Shown here: positions 8,906 to 18,119 of the stretch, piece by piece
How positions within the stretch are numbered: the stretch's first letter is position 1
Layout of the letters: the number at the start of each line of letters is the position of its first letter
Assembly: GCA_009886125.1 (NCBI GenBank)
Contig: VFJK01000045.1
Location: 61,039-125,038 of the forward strand
Direction: 5' to 3'
Origin: Geobacter sp.
GTDB taxonomy: Bacteria; Desulfobacterota; Desulfuromonadia; Geobacterales; DSM-12255
DNA length: 64,000 nucleotides
Program-made: the position numbers and the translations under genes
The notes under the pieces: model-generated
Databases searched by the model: none
The model's input: the letters and a program-made list of their open reading frames with translations, nothing else
What the model was told of the DNA's origin: nothing

Positions 8906-10813
8906 ATGGAACGCTGGAATATTAACGACTCTGCCAAGATCTACAACCTCGACAACTGGGGTGCAGATCTTTTCTCCATAAACAAGAAGGGGAACATCTG
9001 TGTTCATCCTTCTTCCAACTCGAAAAGCTCGATAGACCTTCGTGCCCTCATGGACGACCTTATCAAGCGAAAGATCAAGCCGCCGATCCTGCTCCGTTTC
9101 ATGGATATCCTGCAGGGCCGGATCGCCAGTATTAATCGTGTGTTCAAAAATGCTATTGCTGAAAACGATTACCCGGCAAAATACCAGACCTTCTATCCCA
9201 TCAAGGTCAATCAGCAGCGCCAGGTGGTGGAGGCGATCGCCCAATATGGCAAGCGCTACAACATCGGCCTGGAAGTCGGTTCCAAGCCGGAGCTGGTGGC
9301 CGGCATTGCCATCTCCAGCGGCAACAACCTGCCGATCATCTGCAACGGCTACAAGGATACCGAGTATATCGAGACCGTCCTGTACGCCACCAAGATCGGC
9401 TATGACATAACACTGGTAATCGAAAAGCTGTTCGAGCTGGAGAAGATCATCGAGCTGGTCAAAAAGACCGGCATCCAGCCAAAGCTCGGTATTCGCGTGA
9501 AGCTCTCTTCCAAGGGGACCGGCAAGTGGGCGACCTCGGGTGGTGAGGATGCAAAATTCGGGCTGAGGATGTCGGAGATCATCGCTGCAACAGATCTGCT
9601 CGAAGAGAACGGTCTGATCGATAATGTAAAGCTGCTCCATTTTCACATCGGCAGCCAGATCACCAAGATCGACAAGATAAAGACAGCTTTGATCGAGGGG
9701 ACGCGTATCTATACCGAACTCCGGAAGCTCGGCGTCGGTATCGAGTACGTCGATATCGGCGGCGGTCTCGGAGTCGACTACGACGGCTCCAAGTCCAGCT
9801 ACTTCTCCAGTGTCAACTACTCCATCGATGAGTATGCCAACGATGTCATCTACCAGATCAAGAACATCTGCGACGATGCCGGGGTGGTGTGTCCCAACAT
9901 CATATCCGAATCCGGCCGGGCAACGGTTGCCCACTATTCGGTACTGGTGACCAATATTCTCAATACTAATACCCAGCGGCTTACCCCCGATTTCGAGGAG
10001 GAGCTGGCAACTGCCGAAAAGCTTTCGCCGACAGTCAAGAAGCTGGTCGACATCCACAAAAGTATTGACCGCTATTCGCTTCGCGAGGATTACCACGATA
10101 CCCAGCAGCTGATCCAGGAAGCGGTGAGCCTGTTCAACCTCGGCTATCTGACCCTGCAGGAGCGGGCCATGGCTGAGTGGCTCTATGGCAAGATTATCAA
10201 GAAGATCAACAGCATCGTCGAGAAGATCAAGCCGATCCCGGAGGAGCTGCAGAACTTCCAGCTGGCCCTGCGCCAGACCTATTTTGCCAACTTCTCCCTC
10301 TTCCAGTCGATTCCGGATTCCTGGGCCATCGACCAGCTTTTCCCGATACTGCCGATCCAGCGTCTCAACCAGAAACCGGATGTAATCGCTTCCATCGCCG
10401 ATATCACCTGCGATTCGGATGGTGAGATAACCAGTTTTGTCGGCGAGAACGGAAGGGCCAAATTCCTGCCGCTTCACAAGATAAAGAAGGATGAGGAGTA
10501 CTACATAGGATTTTTCCTCATAGGGGCATATCAGGAGATCCTGGGGGATCTGCATAACCTTTTCGGTGATACCAATGCGGTGCATATCACCTTCAACAAG
10601 CGAACCGGGTATATGATAGATACAGTCATAAACGGCGATGCCTGCTGGGAGAGTCTGAAGTACGTCCAATACAAGGGGCCGGAGATCCTCAAACGGGTCC
10701 GTGAGCATCTTGAAAAGGGGGTTGCCCAGCGGAAAGTGTCGATAGAAGAGAGCAGTCACTTTATTGAACTGCTGGACCGTACGCTGCTCGGGTACACGTA
10801 TTTGGGGGAGTGA
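8906..10813 (+). CDS. speA: biosynthetic arginine decarboxylase
   Basis: NWGADLFSINKKGNICVHP; YPIKVNQQRQVVEAI; HFHIGSQI; DIGGGLGVDYDG. Confidence 0.96.
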   Translation: MERWNINDSAKIYNLDNWGADLFSINKKGNICVHPSSNSKSSIDLRALMDDLIKRKIKPPILLRFMDILQGRIASINRVFKNAIAENDYPAKYQTFYPIKVNQQRQVVEAIAQYGKRYNIGLEVGSKPELVAGIAISSGNNLPIICNGYKDTEYIETVLYATKIGYDITLVIEKLFELEKIIELVKKTGIQPKLGIRVKLSSKGTGKWATSGGEDAKFGLRMSEIIAATDLLEENGLIDNVKLLHFHIGSQITKIDKIKTALIEGTRIYTELRKLGVGIEYVDIGGGLGVDYDGSKSSYFSSVNYSIDEYANDVIYQIKNICDDAGVVCPNIISESGRATVAHYSVLVTNILNTNTQRLTPDFEEELATAEKLSPTVKKLVDIHKSIDRYSLREDYHDTQQLIQEAVSLFNLGYLTLQERAMAEWLYGKIIKKINSIVEKIKPIPEELQNFQLALRQTYFANFSLFQSIPDSWAIDQLFPILPIQRLNQKPDVIASIADITCDSDGEITSFVGENGRAKFLPLHKIKKDEEYYIGFFLIGAYQEILGDLHNLFGDTNAVHITFNKRTGYMIDTVINGDACWESLKYVQYKGPEILKRVREHLEKGVAQRKVSIEESSHFIELLDRTLLGYTYLGE

Positions 10814-10830
10814 GATTTTCGCCTGAGTAA

Positions 10831-11847
10831 TTATTCCCACAACCCGGCTGTTTTCTCTCCACAGTCAGGGCAGCAGCCGTTTTCCAGCAGATTGGACAGC
10901 ACGCGAAAGCCGCTTCGCTTTATAAGCACTTTCGAACAACCGGGGCAGCAGGTGTTCTCCCCGTTCCCCTCAGGAATATTCCCTTCGTAGACATAATGCA
11001 GCCCTGCTTTTCTGCCGAGTCCTGCCGCCATCCTCACTGTTTCGACTGGAGTGGGGGGGCGGTCTTGCATCCGGTAGGTCGGATAGAACCTGCTCAGATG
11101 CCAGGGTGTGTCAACTCCCAGATTCTCAACTATGAACGCAGCGATATTTTTCAGCTCTGTTTCCGAGTCGTTGACTCCGGGGATGACAAGTGTTGTTACC
11201 TCCAACCAGATCCCCTGCTTCCGGTATTCAATCATGCTTTCCAGGACTTCCGGCAACTTTGCCCCGAAGATATCAAGGTACTTTCTTTCATCAAATCCCT
11301 TCAGGTCTATGTTCGCAGCATCAAGAAACGGCGCGATCCCGGCAAGCGGCTCCTTGCAGATGTAGCCGTTCGTTACGAAGATATTCTTCAGCCCTGCTTC
11401 TTTGGCAAGCTTTGCAGTATCAAGAGCAAATTCATAGAAGATTGTCGGCTCAGTGTAGGTATACGATACAGAGCTGCAGCCGCTTGCTACGGTATTTTTG
11501 ACGATCTCTTGCGGGGTGCGGCTGATTCCATGGATCTCTGAGTCTCTGCCGATCTGTGAAATCGTATAATTCTGACACTGAAGACAGTGGAAATTGCACC
11601 CGGCCGTTGCAATGGAAAATGTTCTGCTTGCCGGCATGAAGTGAAACAGGGGTTTTTTCTCGACCGGGTCTATGTTCTCCGCAACAATCCTGCCGTATAC
11701 CAGCGAATAGAGTACGCCGTCCCGGTTTTCACGGGCATTGCAGCGTCCGCGTCCACCCTCTTTGATCACGCAGTGGAAGCGGCAGAGGCCGCATCGTACT
11801 TGACGGTCGCCTGTTTTTTCGTAAAATAGAGCTTCTTTCATAATCAC
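10831..11847 (-). CDS. amrS: AmmeMemoRadiSam-type radical SAM protein
   Basis: CGLCRFHCVIKEGGRGRCNARENRDG; radical SAM CNFHCLQCQNYTISQ; YTYTEPTIFYEFALD; C-terminal Cys pairs. Confidence 0.85.
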   Translation of the reverse strand: MIMKEALFYEKTGDRQVRCGLCRFHCVIKEGGRGRCNARENRDGVLYSLVYGRIVAENIDPVEKKPLFHFMPASRTFSIATAGCNFHCLQCQNYTISQIGRDSEIHGISRTPQEIVKNTVASGCSSVSYTYTEPTIFYEFALDTAKLAKEAGLKNIFVTNGYICKEPLAGIAPFLDAANIDLKGFDERKYLDIFGAKLPEVLESMIEYRKQGIWLEVTTLVIPGVNDSETELKNIAAFIVENLGVDTPWHLSRFYPTYRMQDRPPTPVETVRMAAGLGRKAGLHYVYEGNIPEGNGENTCCPGCSKVLIKRSGFRVLSNLLENGCCPDCGEKTAGLWE

Positions 11848-11906
11848 TCCCTGAAAGGTAATGATACCAGAGAACTATTTCACGGCAACAACAGAGGAAA
11901 GATCCA

Positions 11907-12395
11907 ATGTCAAAGGAAAAAACGCCGGTGACGCCGGCAGTAAGAGAGCTCAGGGCCGAAAAAGCAGTGTTCACGGAGCATCTGTATCAGTATGAGGAGA
12001 AGGGGGGGACGGGTGTTTCCGCCCGGGAACTAGGAGTTGACGAGCATGCGGTGATCAAGACCCTGGTCATGGAGGATGAGCGGAAAAACCCTCTGATTGT
12101 GCTGATGCATGGCGACTGTCAGGTCTCGACAAAAGAGCTGGCACGAATCATCGGCGTTAAACTGATCGTTCCCTGTTCACCTGAATCTGCAAACAGGCAC
12201 ACAGGGTATCTGGTAGGGGGCACTTCGCCCTTCGGTACTAAAAAAAACCTGCAGGTCTATATGGAGGAGAGCATTCTTGTTTTGTCGAAGATCTATCTGA
12301 ACGGCGGGAAAAGAGGGTTTCTGGTCGGACTGGAGCCTTCTGAAGTTGTCCGGGTATTGAAGCCGGTTCTGGTGAAGGTCGGTATAAAAGGATAG
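11907..12395 (+). CDS. ybaK: YbaK/EbsC family aminoacyl-tRNA deacylase (Cys-tRNA(Pro) type)
   Basis: VDEHAVIKTLVM; VPCSPESANRHTGYLVGGTSPFGTKK. Confidence 0.9.
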   Translation: MSKEKTPVTPAVRELRAEKAVFTEHLYQYEEKGGTGVSARELGVDEHAVIKTLVMEDERKNPLIVLMHGDCQVSTKELARIIGVKLIVPCSPESANRHTGYLVGGTSPFGTKKNLQVYMEESILVLSKIYLNGGKRGFLVGLEPSEVVRVLKPVLVKVGIKG

Positions 12396-12638
12396 GGGTT
12401 AACGAATGTTCAGGCCGGCTGTCGGTTTAAGCTCGCCAGCGTCTCACTGGGTTTTCACGGCGTTTCTACCATTCGAATCGATGGTAAAGTTCGACAAGGG
12501 AGCGATAGCGCAGCTCACTGTTTTCTCTTGAACCGGATGCAGTGCCCATATCCATGTCATCAAATCCTTTTTTCATAACCTCTCACAATGCTCGACACCG
12601 TCCAGGCAACGCGGTCTTCTGACGTTCGTTGGCTATTA

Positions 12639-12739
12639 GGAGCCGTTACGAAATAAGCGTTACATTCCAAGCTATTTCGTTACGGCTCCTTATGCCGTTC
12701 TTGCCACAGCATATGTAACAGTTATTTTATTACGACGGC
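12639..12739. repeat. Short inverted-repeat (MITE-like) element flanked by TTA
   Basis: TTA-GGAGCCGTTACGAAATA...TATTTCGTTACGGCTCC-TTA (12636-12692); second TTA-flanked end-like sequence to 12739. Confidence 0.5.
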
Positions 12740-12755
12740 TTAGTTGTGGACGCCC

Positions 12756-14060
12756 TTACTTACGCGGCAGCAATTGATCGACCATGTCAGCAAGACGGGC
12801 CAGCAAAAGCTCCTCCTGACCGGCATCAGATTTCAGGGATGCCTGTGCAAGATTGAGCATGGTCTGGATTTCGGTCCGTTTGGATTGCAGGACGACCGTG
12901 CGCCCCAGAACGCCAAGATTGCCGGTAACTATCTCCTGGGCACCGGCCCCTTTGCCCAACTGTACCGCCTGGGCACTGTCGATCAGTCCAGACTCCTGAA
13001 ACTTCATTTCACTCAGCAGCAGCTGGATATTCTCCCTGTTCACCAGATTATAGACGCCGCGTTTCTGAATCTCCTCCCGCAATGCTTCCGAGAGGATCAA
13101 CGCCACCTGGCGGTAGGTCTCCGATGCAGTTGCCAGGTCATAGACGATTAACCGCTTTGCGTCCCTGACCTGACCATCTTCCTGCTGTTCGGCATCAAGG
13201 TAGCCGACCTCACGGGTGATGTTTTCATCACTGCCGGCAACGGCCGGTTTCTGCTCATCGGCCTTTAAACGCTCCAGTTGCTCGTGATTACGATGCTCCT
13301 CCTCTGGCTGCCTGGGAGCAATTACTCCAGCAGTTTTATCTGCATTCAGCTTCGCCTCGGCAGAGGCAGCCTGCAAAGGTTTTTCAGGCTCGCTCTTCTC
13401 ACGCGGGCTCTTTTCTTTCTCAAGCCGAAGACGCGATGACTCTTCCTGCCGGCGGTGCTCTCCTGTCTCCGGGCCCGGTACAGCACGGGTCTTGTGCAGG
13501 GCAGTACCCAGCAGATCGCCCTTTGCGTCTCGAAAAAGCTCGCGTATGGCAACTTTACCGGTGCCGTCAGGCAGTTTTTTCCCGCCGCGAATACGGGTAT
13601 TGTTTATCCGGACGATAAAACGTCGCCCGGTATCGATATTGATCAGGGTAAGCTCGAAATAGTAAAACGGATCGCCTAAAGTCCCGCGTTCCGCCAGCAA
13701 CACATAATCAGCATACAGCGCTGCACCAACTCTATGAGCCAGTTCGGCATCTTTACGAATCAGGCTCCAGCGATCAGGTACATATTCACCCAGCACCGCT
13801 TTCATCTCTGTTTCCGGCACCACCTCGTAGTACCCTCGCTTGTCAAGAACCTTGCGCGTGAACCGGTAGAGGTTATCGGCAAACTCTTCGTCATTCTTGC
13901 CCCATTTCCCCCGGGAAACAGTTTCGGATAAAGGAATGAGCGCCACTCGCAACCGGGCTGTTTCCGGCGGTTTGGGCATACTTCCCAGTTTCACCGCAGC
14001 ACAGCCGGACAGCGACATCCCTGCAGCGACGATCCAGATTATCAGCAGAAGTCGTTTCAT
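12756..14060 (-). CDS. putative lipoprotein with charged linker and C-terminal CsgG-like domain
   Basis: Lipobox LSGC; C-term ALREEIQKRGVYNLVNRENIQLLLSEMKFQ...GAGAQEIVTGNLG resembles CsgG/FlgO-type domains. Confidence 0.6.
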   Translation of the reverse strand: MKRLLLIIWIVAAGMSLSGCAAVKLGSMPKPPETARLRVALIPLSETVSRGKWGKNDEEFADNLYRFTRKVLDKRGYYEVVPETEMKAVLGEYVPDRWSLIRKDAELAHRVGAALYADYVLLAERGTLGDPFYYFELTLINIDTGRRFIVRINNTRIRGGKKLPDGTGKVAIRELFRDAKGDLLGTALHKTRAVPGPETGEHRRQEESSRLRLEKEKSPREKSEPEKPLQAASAEAKLNADKTAGVIAPRQPEEEHRNHEQLERLKADEQKPAVAGSDENITREVGYLDAEQQEDGQVRDAKRLIVYDLATASETYRQVALILSEALREEIQKRGVYNLVNRENIQLLLSEMKFQESGLIDSAQAVQLGKGAGAQEIVTGNLGVLGRTVVLQSKRTEIQTMLNLAQASLKSDAGQEELLLARLADMVDQLLPRK

Positions 14061-14318
14061 GGTATTATCCTTGTTCGAGCGATTGCATTCTGTCGATTAT
14101 CGACCGGTCCATCGTGGAAACTTCCCTCACGATGAGCCTTCCGGCAGATCTGTTATTCCGGCTAGTTATAGCATGACTACGGTCAGAATAAAATGCGTTT
14201 ATGAGAAATAACTATTGTTGCCATTTCTGTTGACACGATACGGTCGACATGTGAAAAATTGCATATCTGGTTCTGCACGACCGCGAGTCCAGTATCCTGC
14301 TACCAGAAGGAGGAGGTC

Positions 14319-15164
14319 ATGGAGCTTGAACAGCAGTTATCCAGGGCAGCTGCAGTAATTAAAAACGCTGAAGTGATCATCATTACTGCCGGGGCCGGGA
14401 TGGGGGTGGATTCGGGCCTGCCTGATTTTCGTGGCGATCACGGTTTCTGGAACGCATATCCGATGTATCGCCATCTCGGGCTCAGTTTCGTGCAGGCGGC
14501 GAATCCTGAGCATTTTGAGCGGAACCCGGCCTTCGGTTGGGGTTTCTACGGACACCGGACTAATCTGTACCGTCAGACCGTGCCGCACGAAGGATTCAAT
14601 ATTCTGAAAAAATGGATTGCCGGTTTAGGACTGGATCATTTTGTGGTGACATCCAATGTTGACGGGCAGTTTCAGAAGGCGGGCTTTAGCGATGAATCTA
14701 TTCTTGAGGTGCATGGCTCGATCCACCACCTGCAGTGCCTGTCGCCCTGTTCTGATCTGATCTGGGACAACCGGGAGGAGGTCCCGGTCGATTTCGACAC
14801 GATGCGCGCGGGGCATATCCCGAAATGCGTCAAGTGCGGCGGAGTTGCCCGACCGAATATTCTTATGTTCGGAGACTTTTCCTGGCTGTCGATCAGAACA
14901 AGGGGGCAGGAGCGGGGATTCGACGAATTTATGACCGATCATGCCGGGAAAAGGCTGGTCGTCATCGAGCTTGGGGCTGGGACGGCGATCCCGACGATTC
15001 GTTACATGGGGGAAAGAATGGCTGTAAGCGACAGAGCAACGCTGATCCGGATAAACCCTCGGGAGGCCCAGTCTCCGCCCGGGCAGATCTCGATCTCTGC
15101 AGGGGCGATGGAAGGGTTGAAAATGATAAATATTGAGGTTGATAGACTGAAGGCTGAAGGTTAA
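14319..15164 (+). CDS. Sir2 family NAD-dependent protein deacylase
   Basis: GAGMGVDSGLPDFRG; TSNVDGQF; EVHGS; Cys pairs CLSPC/CVKC; ATG 14319 preceded by aggaggtc. Confidence 0.9.
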   Translation: MELEQQLSRAAAVIKNAEVIIITAGAGMGVDSGLPDFRGDHGFWNAYPMYRHLGLSFVQAANPEHFERNPAFGWGFYGHRTNLYRQTVPHEGFNILKKWIAGLGLDHFVVTSNVDGQFQKAGFSDESILEVHGSIHHLQCLSPCSDLIWDNREEVPVDFDTMRAGHIPKCVKCGGVARPNILMFGDFSWLSIRTRGQERGFDEFMTDHAGKRLVVIELGAGTAIPTIRYMGERMAVSDRATLIRINPREAQSPPGQISISAGAMEGLKMINIEVDRLKAEG

Positions 15165-15203
15165 AAGCTGTAATTCGGTTTGCTTCAGCCTTCAGCCTTC
15201 TAC
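15145..15203. repeat. Inverted repeat of tgaaggctgaagg type between convergent sir2-like gene and glgC
   Basis: actgaaggctgaagg ... cttcagccttcagccttc. Confidence 0.6.
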
Positions 15204-15215
15204 CTTCATCCTGTT

Positions 15216-16451
15216 TTAAAGCTTTGTGACAACGACTATTCCGGATTCTGTAATGGTATACCCTTTTTTGGCATCAGCCACATGGTCATAGCCGATGACC
15301 GTGTTGTCGGGAATGACGATATTCTTGTCTATGATTGCCTTTCTTATCTTGGCATGCCTGCCGATAGTGACATTTTCAAAAACAATGGAATCCTCTACCA
15401 GGCTGTAGCTGTTGATCCGTGTACGTGGGCCGATTATCGAGCGGCGGACGATGCCGCCGCTGGTGATGCACCCTGCGCAGACGTAGGAGTCGATGTTCAC
15501 TCCCCGTCGTTCGTCATCATCAAAGATCGTCTTTGCCGGGGGGAGATTTCCCTGGTTCGTCAATACCGGCCATTTGTAATTATAGAGATTGAGCTGCGGC
15601 GAAACATGGATCAGGTCCATGTTGGCTTCGTAGTATGAGTCGATGGTGCCGACATCCTTCCAGTAGCCTCGCTCTTCTGCCTTCATCCCCGGGATGAGGT
15701 TGTCATTGAAGTTGTAGGCGAACACCCGGTCGCCCTGCTCAAGCATCATCGGGATGACATGTTTGCCGAAGTCGAGGTCCTCATGGGTTTTCTTACCCTC
15801 CTGCAGGACCTCGATCAGTTTTCTGGTAGAGAAGATGTAGTTCCCCATCGAAGCGAAACAGACACTCTTGCCCGGTACCGGTGTCGGGTGGTCAGGCTTC
15901 TCTTCAAAGCCGATGACGCGGTTATCGTCATCCACGACAACGACGCCGAATCTTTTCGCTTCATCCAGAGGGACTTCGATCGATGATACGGTGATGTCAG
16001 CCCTGTTCATCCGGTGGAAGTTTATCATCTGGCTGATATCCATCTTGTAGATGTGATCGCCGCCGAATATGGCCACATACTCCGCATCCGATGATTCGAT
16101 GAAGCGGATGTACTGATAGATGGCATCGGCAGTACCCTTGAACCACTCTTCTGATTCATTCCTGGTCTCGGGAGAGATGGCGACATAGAACTCGTTCAGA
16201 CCGGTCCATTTTGCCCAGGACTCGCGGATATGCTTCATGAGTGAATAAGCACGGTACTGGGTCAGGATATAGACCTGTTTGATGCCGGAGTTGAAGAGGT
16301 TGCTGAGTACAAAATCTATTATCTTGTACTTGCCCCCGAAAGGGACGCCGGGTTTCGGTCTGTTCTGGGTCAGAGGGCTGAGGCGCTCCCCCTTGCCGCC
16401 GGCGAGGACCATCGCAAGGGTGTTCCTTGCAGGGTTTCCTGAGCTATACAT
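15216..16451 (-). CDS. glgC: glucose-1-phosphate adenylyltransferase
   Basis: LAGGKGERLSPLTQNRPKPGVPFGGKYKIIDF; FGGDHIYKMD; C-terminal beta-helix. Confidence 0.96.
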   Translation of the reverse strand: MYSSGNPARNTLAMVLAGGKGERLSPLTQNRPKPGVPFGGKYKIIDFVLSNLFNSGIKQVYILTQYRAYSLMKHIRESWAKWTGLNEFYVAISPETRNESEEWFKGTADAIYQYIRFIESSDAEYVAIFGGDHIYKMDISQMINFHRMNRADITVSSIEVPLDEAKRFGVVVVDDDNRVIGFEEKPDHPTPVPGKSVCFASMGNYIFSTRKLIEVLQEGKKTHEDLDFGKHVIPMMLEQGDRVFAYNFNDNLIPGMKAEERGYWKDVGTIDSYYEANMDLIHVSPQLNLYNYKWPVLTNQGNLPPAKTIFDDDERRGVNIDSYVCAGCITSGGIVRRSIIGPRTRINSYSLVEDSIVFENVTIGRHAKIRKAIIDKNIVIPDNTVIGYDHVADAKKGYTITESGIVVVTKL

Positions 16452-16521
16452 GATACCTCCTCTATTGCATATATGACATATGTGTATTCAATGTTTTCCG
16501 GCAGAGACGTCAGGGCCTGCT

Positions 16522-17169
16522 TTATTCTAACATACGTTTCATGACCTTCTGCAGATCTTCCCATGCCTCGCGCTTTTTTTCAGGCGAGCGAAGGAGAAAT
16601 GCAGGGTGAAAAGTCGGCATAAGCGGTATGCCGTGGTAATCGTGGAATCTTCCTCTGAGCCTGCTGATCGGGTCCCTGCTGTCAAGAAGGGTCTGACTGG
16701 CGAATGTTCCCAGAGTCACGATCGCTTTCGGGGCTATTGACTCGACCTGCCGCAGCAGGAACGGACTGCATGCAGCTATCTCCTCTGTCTCCGGATTCCG
16801 GTTTTCAGGTGGACGGCATTTAAGCAGATTGCAGATATAGACTTCATCACGCGTATATCCCATCGCCTTGATCATTTTAGAGAGGAGTTGGCCGGCTTCA
16901 CCGACGAAGGGCTCGCCCTGGAGATCCTCGTCGCGTCCCGGAGCTTCTCCGACGAAGAGAACTTTTGCGTTGTTGCTTCCGACTCCGAAGACGATACTCT
17001 TTCTGGTCTCGCAGAGTCTGCATCTGCGGCAGTCGCCAAGCCCGGTACGGATATTTTCGAGGGTCTCTTGTGCGGCAAGCGGCAGTGAGTCGACCCCGGT
17101 ATCCTGAAGCTCTTCGAGATAGCACCGGAGAGCTCCGGCAAGTTCAATCCGCTCATTCAGGTCAGTCAT
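16522..17169 (-). CDS. uracil-DNA glycosylase (Fe-S, family 4-like)
   Basis: CRRCRLCETRKSIVFGVGSNNAKVLFVGEAPGRDED; NLLKCRPPENRNPE; PTFHPAFLLRSP. Confidence 0.92.
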   Translation of the reverse strand: MTDLNERIELAGALRCYLEELQDTGVDSLPLAAQETLENIRTGLGDCRRCRLCETRKSIVFGVGSNNAKVLFVGEAPGRDEDLQGEPFVGEAGQLLSKMIKAMGYTRDEVYICNLLKCRPPENRNPETEEIAACSPFLLRQVESIAPKAIVTLGTFASQTLLDSRDPISRLRGRFHDYHGIPLMPTFHPAFLLRSPEKKREAWEDLQKVMKRMLE

Positions 17170-17214
17170 ACCTATACCCTTTACTTTTGTGGGTTCAGCC
17201 CATAAGATAGTAGT

Positions 17215-18117
17215 ATGTTTCCAATCGCTTTATCTGCGCTGCTGCTTCTGTTGCTTCCTTCAGAGTCGTTCGCCTGGGGGCCGGGGTTTCACCTGCAACT
17301 CGGTACAGCCCTCCTGAACAACCTTAACTCGCTGCCGGCCTCTGTCGCATCGCTCATCGGTTCCTTCCCGAACGATTTTCTCTACGGCTGCATATCCGCC
17401 GACATAACTCTCGGTAAAAAATACACTCACTACATGTTACATTGCCATCGATGGCATGTGGGGAAAAGGCTTGTAGAAGAGGCCTCCTCTGATTCGCAGA
17501 GGGCCTGCGCTTACGGGTATATCTCACATCTGGCAGCTGATTCCGTAGCCCATAGCTACTACGTGCCTCTAAGCATCATGAGGAGCTTTTCTACAGTGGT
17601 GCTTAAGCATGCCTACTGGGAAGTCCGCTTCGACAGCCTGGTCGACCCTGAGCTGTGGAGTGTCGGACGAAGGGTCGCTCTGGAGCATTTTGAAGAGAAT
17701 GACCAGTTGTTGCGCCAGGTCATATCCAACACGCTCTTCTCTTTCGGGACGAACAAGAAGATCTTCAACTCGTTTCTTCTGGTCAGCCGTCTTGAGAAGT
17801 GGCAGCAGCTGATGTCGGCAATGAACGGTGTTTCACGGCATCAACTCTGCGATGAAGAACGATCCGAAATGACACGCCTCTCAACGGACGCTGTTGTCGA
17901 AACAGTGTCAGACCTTGACACATCATCCTGGCTTGCGGCCGATCCGACCGGAGAACATGCTCTCCGGGCTGCCGAGTCAGTCAGAAAAAACCTGCGGCTG
18001 CTTTACCAGAGCGGCAAGATAACAAAAGATGCGGCACATGTCGAACTTGAGTCGATCAAGGTAAAGCTCAAGGAAGCAATCCGGAATCCGGAACTGTTAC
18101 AGCAGATCGTGCAATAA
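17215..18117 (+). CDS. zinc-dependent phospholipase C family protein
   Basis: WGPGFHLQLGTALL; FPNDFLYGCISADITLGKKYTHYMLHCHRWHVG; AYGYISHLAADSVAHSYYVP. Confidence 0.8.
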   Translation: MFPIALSALLLLLLPSESFAWGPGFHLQLGTALLNNLNSLPASVASLIGSFPNDFLYGCISADITLGKKYTHYMLHCHRWHVGKRLVEEASSDSQRACAYGYISHLAADSVAHSYYVPLSIMRSFSTVVLKHAYWEVRFDSLVDPELWSVGRRVALEHFEENDQLLRQVISNTLFSFGTNKKIFNSFLLVSRLEKWQQLMSAMNGVSRHQLCDEERSEMTRLSTDAVVETVSDLDTSSWLAADPTGEHALRAAESVRKNLRLLYQSGKITKDAAHVELESIKVKLKEAIRNPELLQQIVQ

Positions 18118-18119
18118 TT

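Noticed and set aside
8843-10840. 665-aa minus-strand ORF antisense to speA
   Set aside because: Composition artefact of the high-GC speA gene; the plus strand has clear arginine decarboxylase motifs and an RBS.
12440-12520. tRNA-like sequence around ccattcgaatcgatgg
   Set aside because: Only a small palindrome resembling a T-loop; no acceptor stem or anticodon arm could be paired.
14319-15164. Sir2 as a phage-defence (Thoeris/DSR-like) component
   Set aside because: Stand-alone standard Sir2 deacylase with Zn Cys pairs and no defence partner genes next to it.
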